Assembly (NCBI RefSeq): GCF_003350925.1
Contig: NZ_KZ857184.1
Span: 10,008-74,007, forward strand
Direction: 5' to 3'
Length of the DNA stretch: 64,000 bases
Source of the DNA: Dyella tabacisoli
Lineage (GTDB): Bacteria > Pseudomonadota > Gammaproteobacteria > Xanthomonadales > Rhodanobacteraceae
Shown: positions 62,816 to 64,000 of the stretch, in pieces
Position numbering within the stretch: position 1 is the first letter of the stretch
Layout: each line of letters starts with the position of its first letter
Translations under genes and position numbers: made by a program
The notes under the pieces: model-generated
The model's input: the letters and a program-made list of their open reading frames with translations, nothing else
The model's database searches: none
What the model was told of the DNA's origin: nothing

Positions 62816-63325
62816 TCAGCTCAGCGACATACCAAGTTTCCGCAGCAACTTGGCCAGCTCCACTTGTTCGGCACGAGTTAGCTCGGCAACGGCCTGGGTT
62901 GCCTCGGCGAATCGCACGACGACGGCGCGATCGATCAATGCAATCCCTTTCGGGGTCAGCGTTGCCGTGAGGGAACGGCGATCACTGTCTTCGGGGTTGC
63001 GCGTGACCAGGCCGGTTTTTTCCAGGCGGTTGAGGCAGGCGGTCATGGCGCCGGAGGTAATCAACACCGACTGCCGCAAAACCGTGGGCGTGAGCCGATA
63101 AGGTTTTCCTGACCGCCGCAGGGTCGCCAGTACATCGAGATCGGTGTAATGAATCCCTATCGTCTTGAGGGAGTCGTTGGCCCTGGCCTCCAAGGCGCGC
63201 CCCAGATTGAGGATGCGGCCGACCACAGCCATGGCCGTGACATTCAGATCCGGGCGTTCGCGCTGCCAATCGCGCAACAACTGGTCGACGCGGTCCTTGC
63301 CCGGCGGGGTTGAGCTTTTCGGCAT
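62816..63325 (-). CDS. MarR-family transcriptional regulator
   Basis: A 169-residue MarR regulator. The winged HTH has HYTDLDVLATLRRSGKPYRL and LRQSVLITSGAMTACLNRLEKT, followed by the wing LVTRNPEDSDRRSLTATLTPKG. It is divergent from the S9-like peptidase gene, and an inverted repeat (63360–63383) sits between the two, close to its own start. It is therefore likely to repress itself and perhaps the peptidase gene. The inducing ligand is not predictable. Confidence 0.92.
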   Translation of the reverse strand: MPKSSTPPGKDRVDQLLRDWQRERPDLNVTAMAVVGRILNLGRALEARANDSLKTIGIHYTDLDVLATLRRSGKPYRLTPTVLRQSVLITSGAMTACLNRLEKTGLVTRNPEDSDRRSLTATLTPKGIALIDRAVVVRFAEATQAVAELTRAEQVELAKLLRKLGMSLS

Positions 63326-63359
63326 GTGTTCGGCCCCTCGATCGATTTATGTCAACAAT

Positions 63360-63383
63360 AAGTATCTTTACATCAAGATACTT
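63360..63383. promoter_or_regulatory. MarR operator
   Basis: Perfect 9-bp arms AAGTATCTT and AAGATACTT around a 6-nt spacer (63369–63374). The core TATCTT-N6-AAGATA is typical of MarR sites. It lies 35 bp upstream of the MarR start and about 88 bp before the peptidase start. Confidence 0.8.
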
Positions 63384-63470
63384 TCAAAGTAAGTTAATTC
63401 TAGTCGATCCTACGAAAGCGCCGTTCTAGTTGCTTCATCGCCGTGTATCTCCTTCACAGTGAGGCATGCC

Positions 63471-64000
63471 ATGAAATACGCGTTGCTTGTTGCGGCACTG
63501 CTGTCCTGGTGCGCGCCCTATGCGGTTCACGCTCAATCGAGCCCTCAGCGTGTCGAAAAGGGCAATCGCATTACCGAAGGCATTCCCGAGATCCCCGGTG
63601 AGCTGGGCGATCGGTTATTGCGATATCAGGGCATCCGCCGGGCGGATTTCGACGGTTGGCTCGCCAATGGCCAGGGCGCGATTATTTCCACCCGTTTTGG
63701 CGACACCTACCAGGCGCATTGGGTTGACCATCCAGGCGGAGCGCGTCAGCAGTTAACCTTCTACAGCGATCCGGTCGGCAGCGTGACCGTCAACCCATCG
63801 CGCAACGGCTTCGCGTTTGTCAAAGACACCGGCGGAGCGGAATTCTTCCAGATTTATTACTTCGATCTGGATACGCGGGCGATACAGTTGCTTACCGACG
63901 GCATGTCGCGCAACGAGGGCCCGATCTGGTCCAATCACGGCGATCGCGTTGCATTCGATACGACGCGACGCAACGGCAACGATAGCGATGTGCATATCGT
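63471..64000 (+). CDS. S9-like peptidase / TolB-like propeller protein, 3' end missing
   Basis: Partial: the frame is open to the window end (about 176 residues seen). A signal peptide (ALLVAALLSWCAPYAVHAQ, cleavage near residue 20) is followed by a propeller-like sequence (GAIISTRFGDTYQAHWVDHP, then VTVNPSRNGFAFVKDT and MSRNEGPIWSNHGDRVAF) like the N-terminal part of dipeptidyl-aminopeptidase/acylaminoacyl-peptidase proteins. The catalytic domain would lie beyond the window. GTGAGG precedes the ATG at 63471. It is divergent from MarR and close to its operator. Confidence 0.8.
   Translation, partial: MKYALLVAALLSWCAPYAVHAQSSPQRVEKGNRITEGIPEIPGELGDRLLRYQGIRRADFDGWLANGQGAIISTRFGDTYQAHWVDHPGGARQQLTFYSDPVGSVTVNPSRNGFAFVKDTGGAEFFQIYYFDLDTRAIQLLTDGMSRNEGPIWSNHGDRVAFDTTRRNGNDSDVHI

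Overview
The window looks like a chromosome segment of a GC-rich gammaproteobacterium of the Xanthomonadales/Lysobacterales, probably Rhodanobacteraceae (Dyella/Frateuria-like). This is inferred from the block rpoN–hpf–hprK–rapZ–EIIA–HPr–ptsI next to the kdsD–kdsC–lptCAB block, from the TonB-dependent receptors with Xanthomonas-style plugs, from the RAYT/REP elements and from the GTTCCCC-type intergenic repeats. No tRNA, rRNA or CRISPR array was seen.

1–20.5 kb is conserved core. It holds purine synthesis (purM, purN), a RAYT transposase with REP elements, a DUF3108 protein, murA and ibaG on the minus strand, then KDO synthesis and lipopolysaccharide transport (kdsD, kdsC, lptC, lptA, lptB), sigma-54 (rpoN) and ribosome hibernation (hpf). 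A regulatory phosphotransferase system follows (HprK, RapZ, EIIA-Man, HPr, EI) with no sugar permease. After it come a LysR–YeiH pair, a GTTCCCC repeat island, and tsaB with creD.

20–43 kb is more variable. It has a glyoxalase-fold protein, a YoaA-type helicase, a TonB receptor with a LacI-type palindrome upstream, and an aldehyde dehydrogenase divergent from an AraC regulator. The AraC gene leads into a tightly coupled FAD-oxidase / PLP-enzyme / SDR operon, facing an MFS transporter. Next come a pectin-acetylesterase-like hydrolase, a PlcR-like membrane-anchored protein, a second TonB receptor, a class II aldolase-like protein, another SDR and a complete IS5-family element with decayed coding fragments around it.

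43–64 kb starts with the alpha-2-macroglobulin / PbpC pair. It is followed by a degenerate type II dehydroquinase homologue divergent from an orphan kdpA that has no kdpB or kdpC. The rest is a series of small regulator–effector modules: Lrp with an EamA transporter, PhzF, AraC with a zinc alcohol dehydrogenase, a Tat-exported phosphocholine-type phospholipase C, and a MarR regulator with a clear operator in front of an S9-like peptidase that runs off the end.

The most unusual points are the solitary KdpA with an altered first selectivity-filter motif, the neighbouring dehydroquinase-like pseudoenzyme, the FAD/PLP/SDR operon of unknown product, the RAYT/REP family whose members supply a stop codon to a host gene, and repeated 13–16 bp tandem duplications at gene boundaries in the core region.
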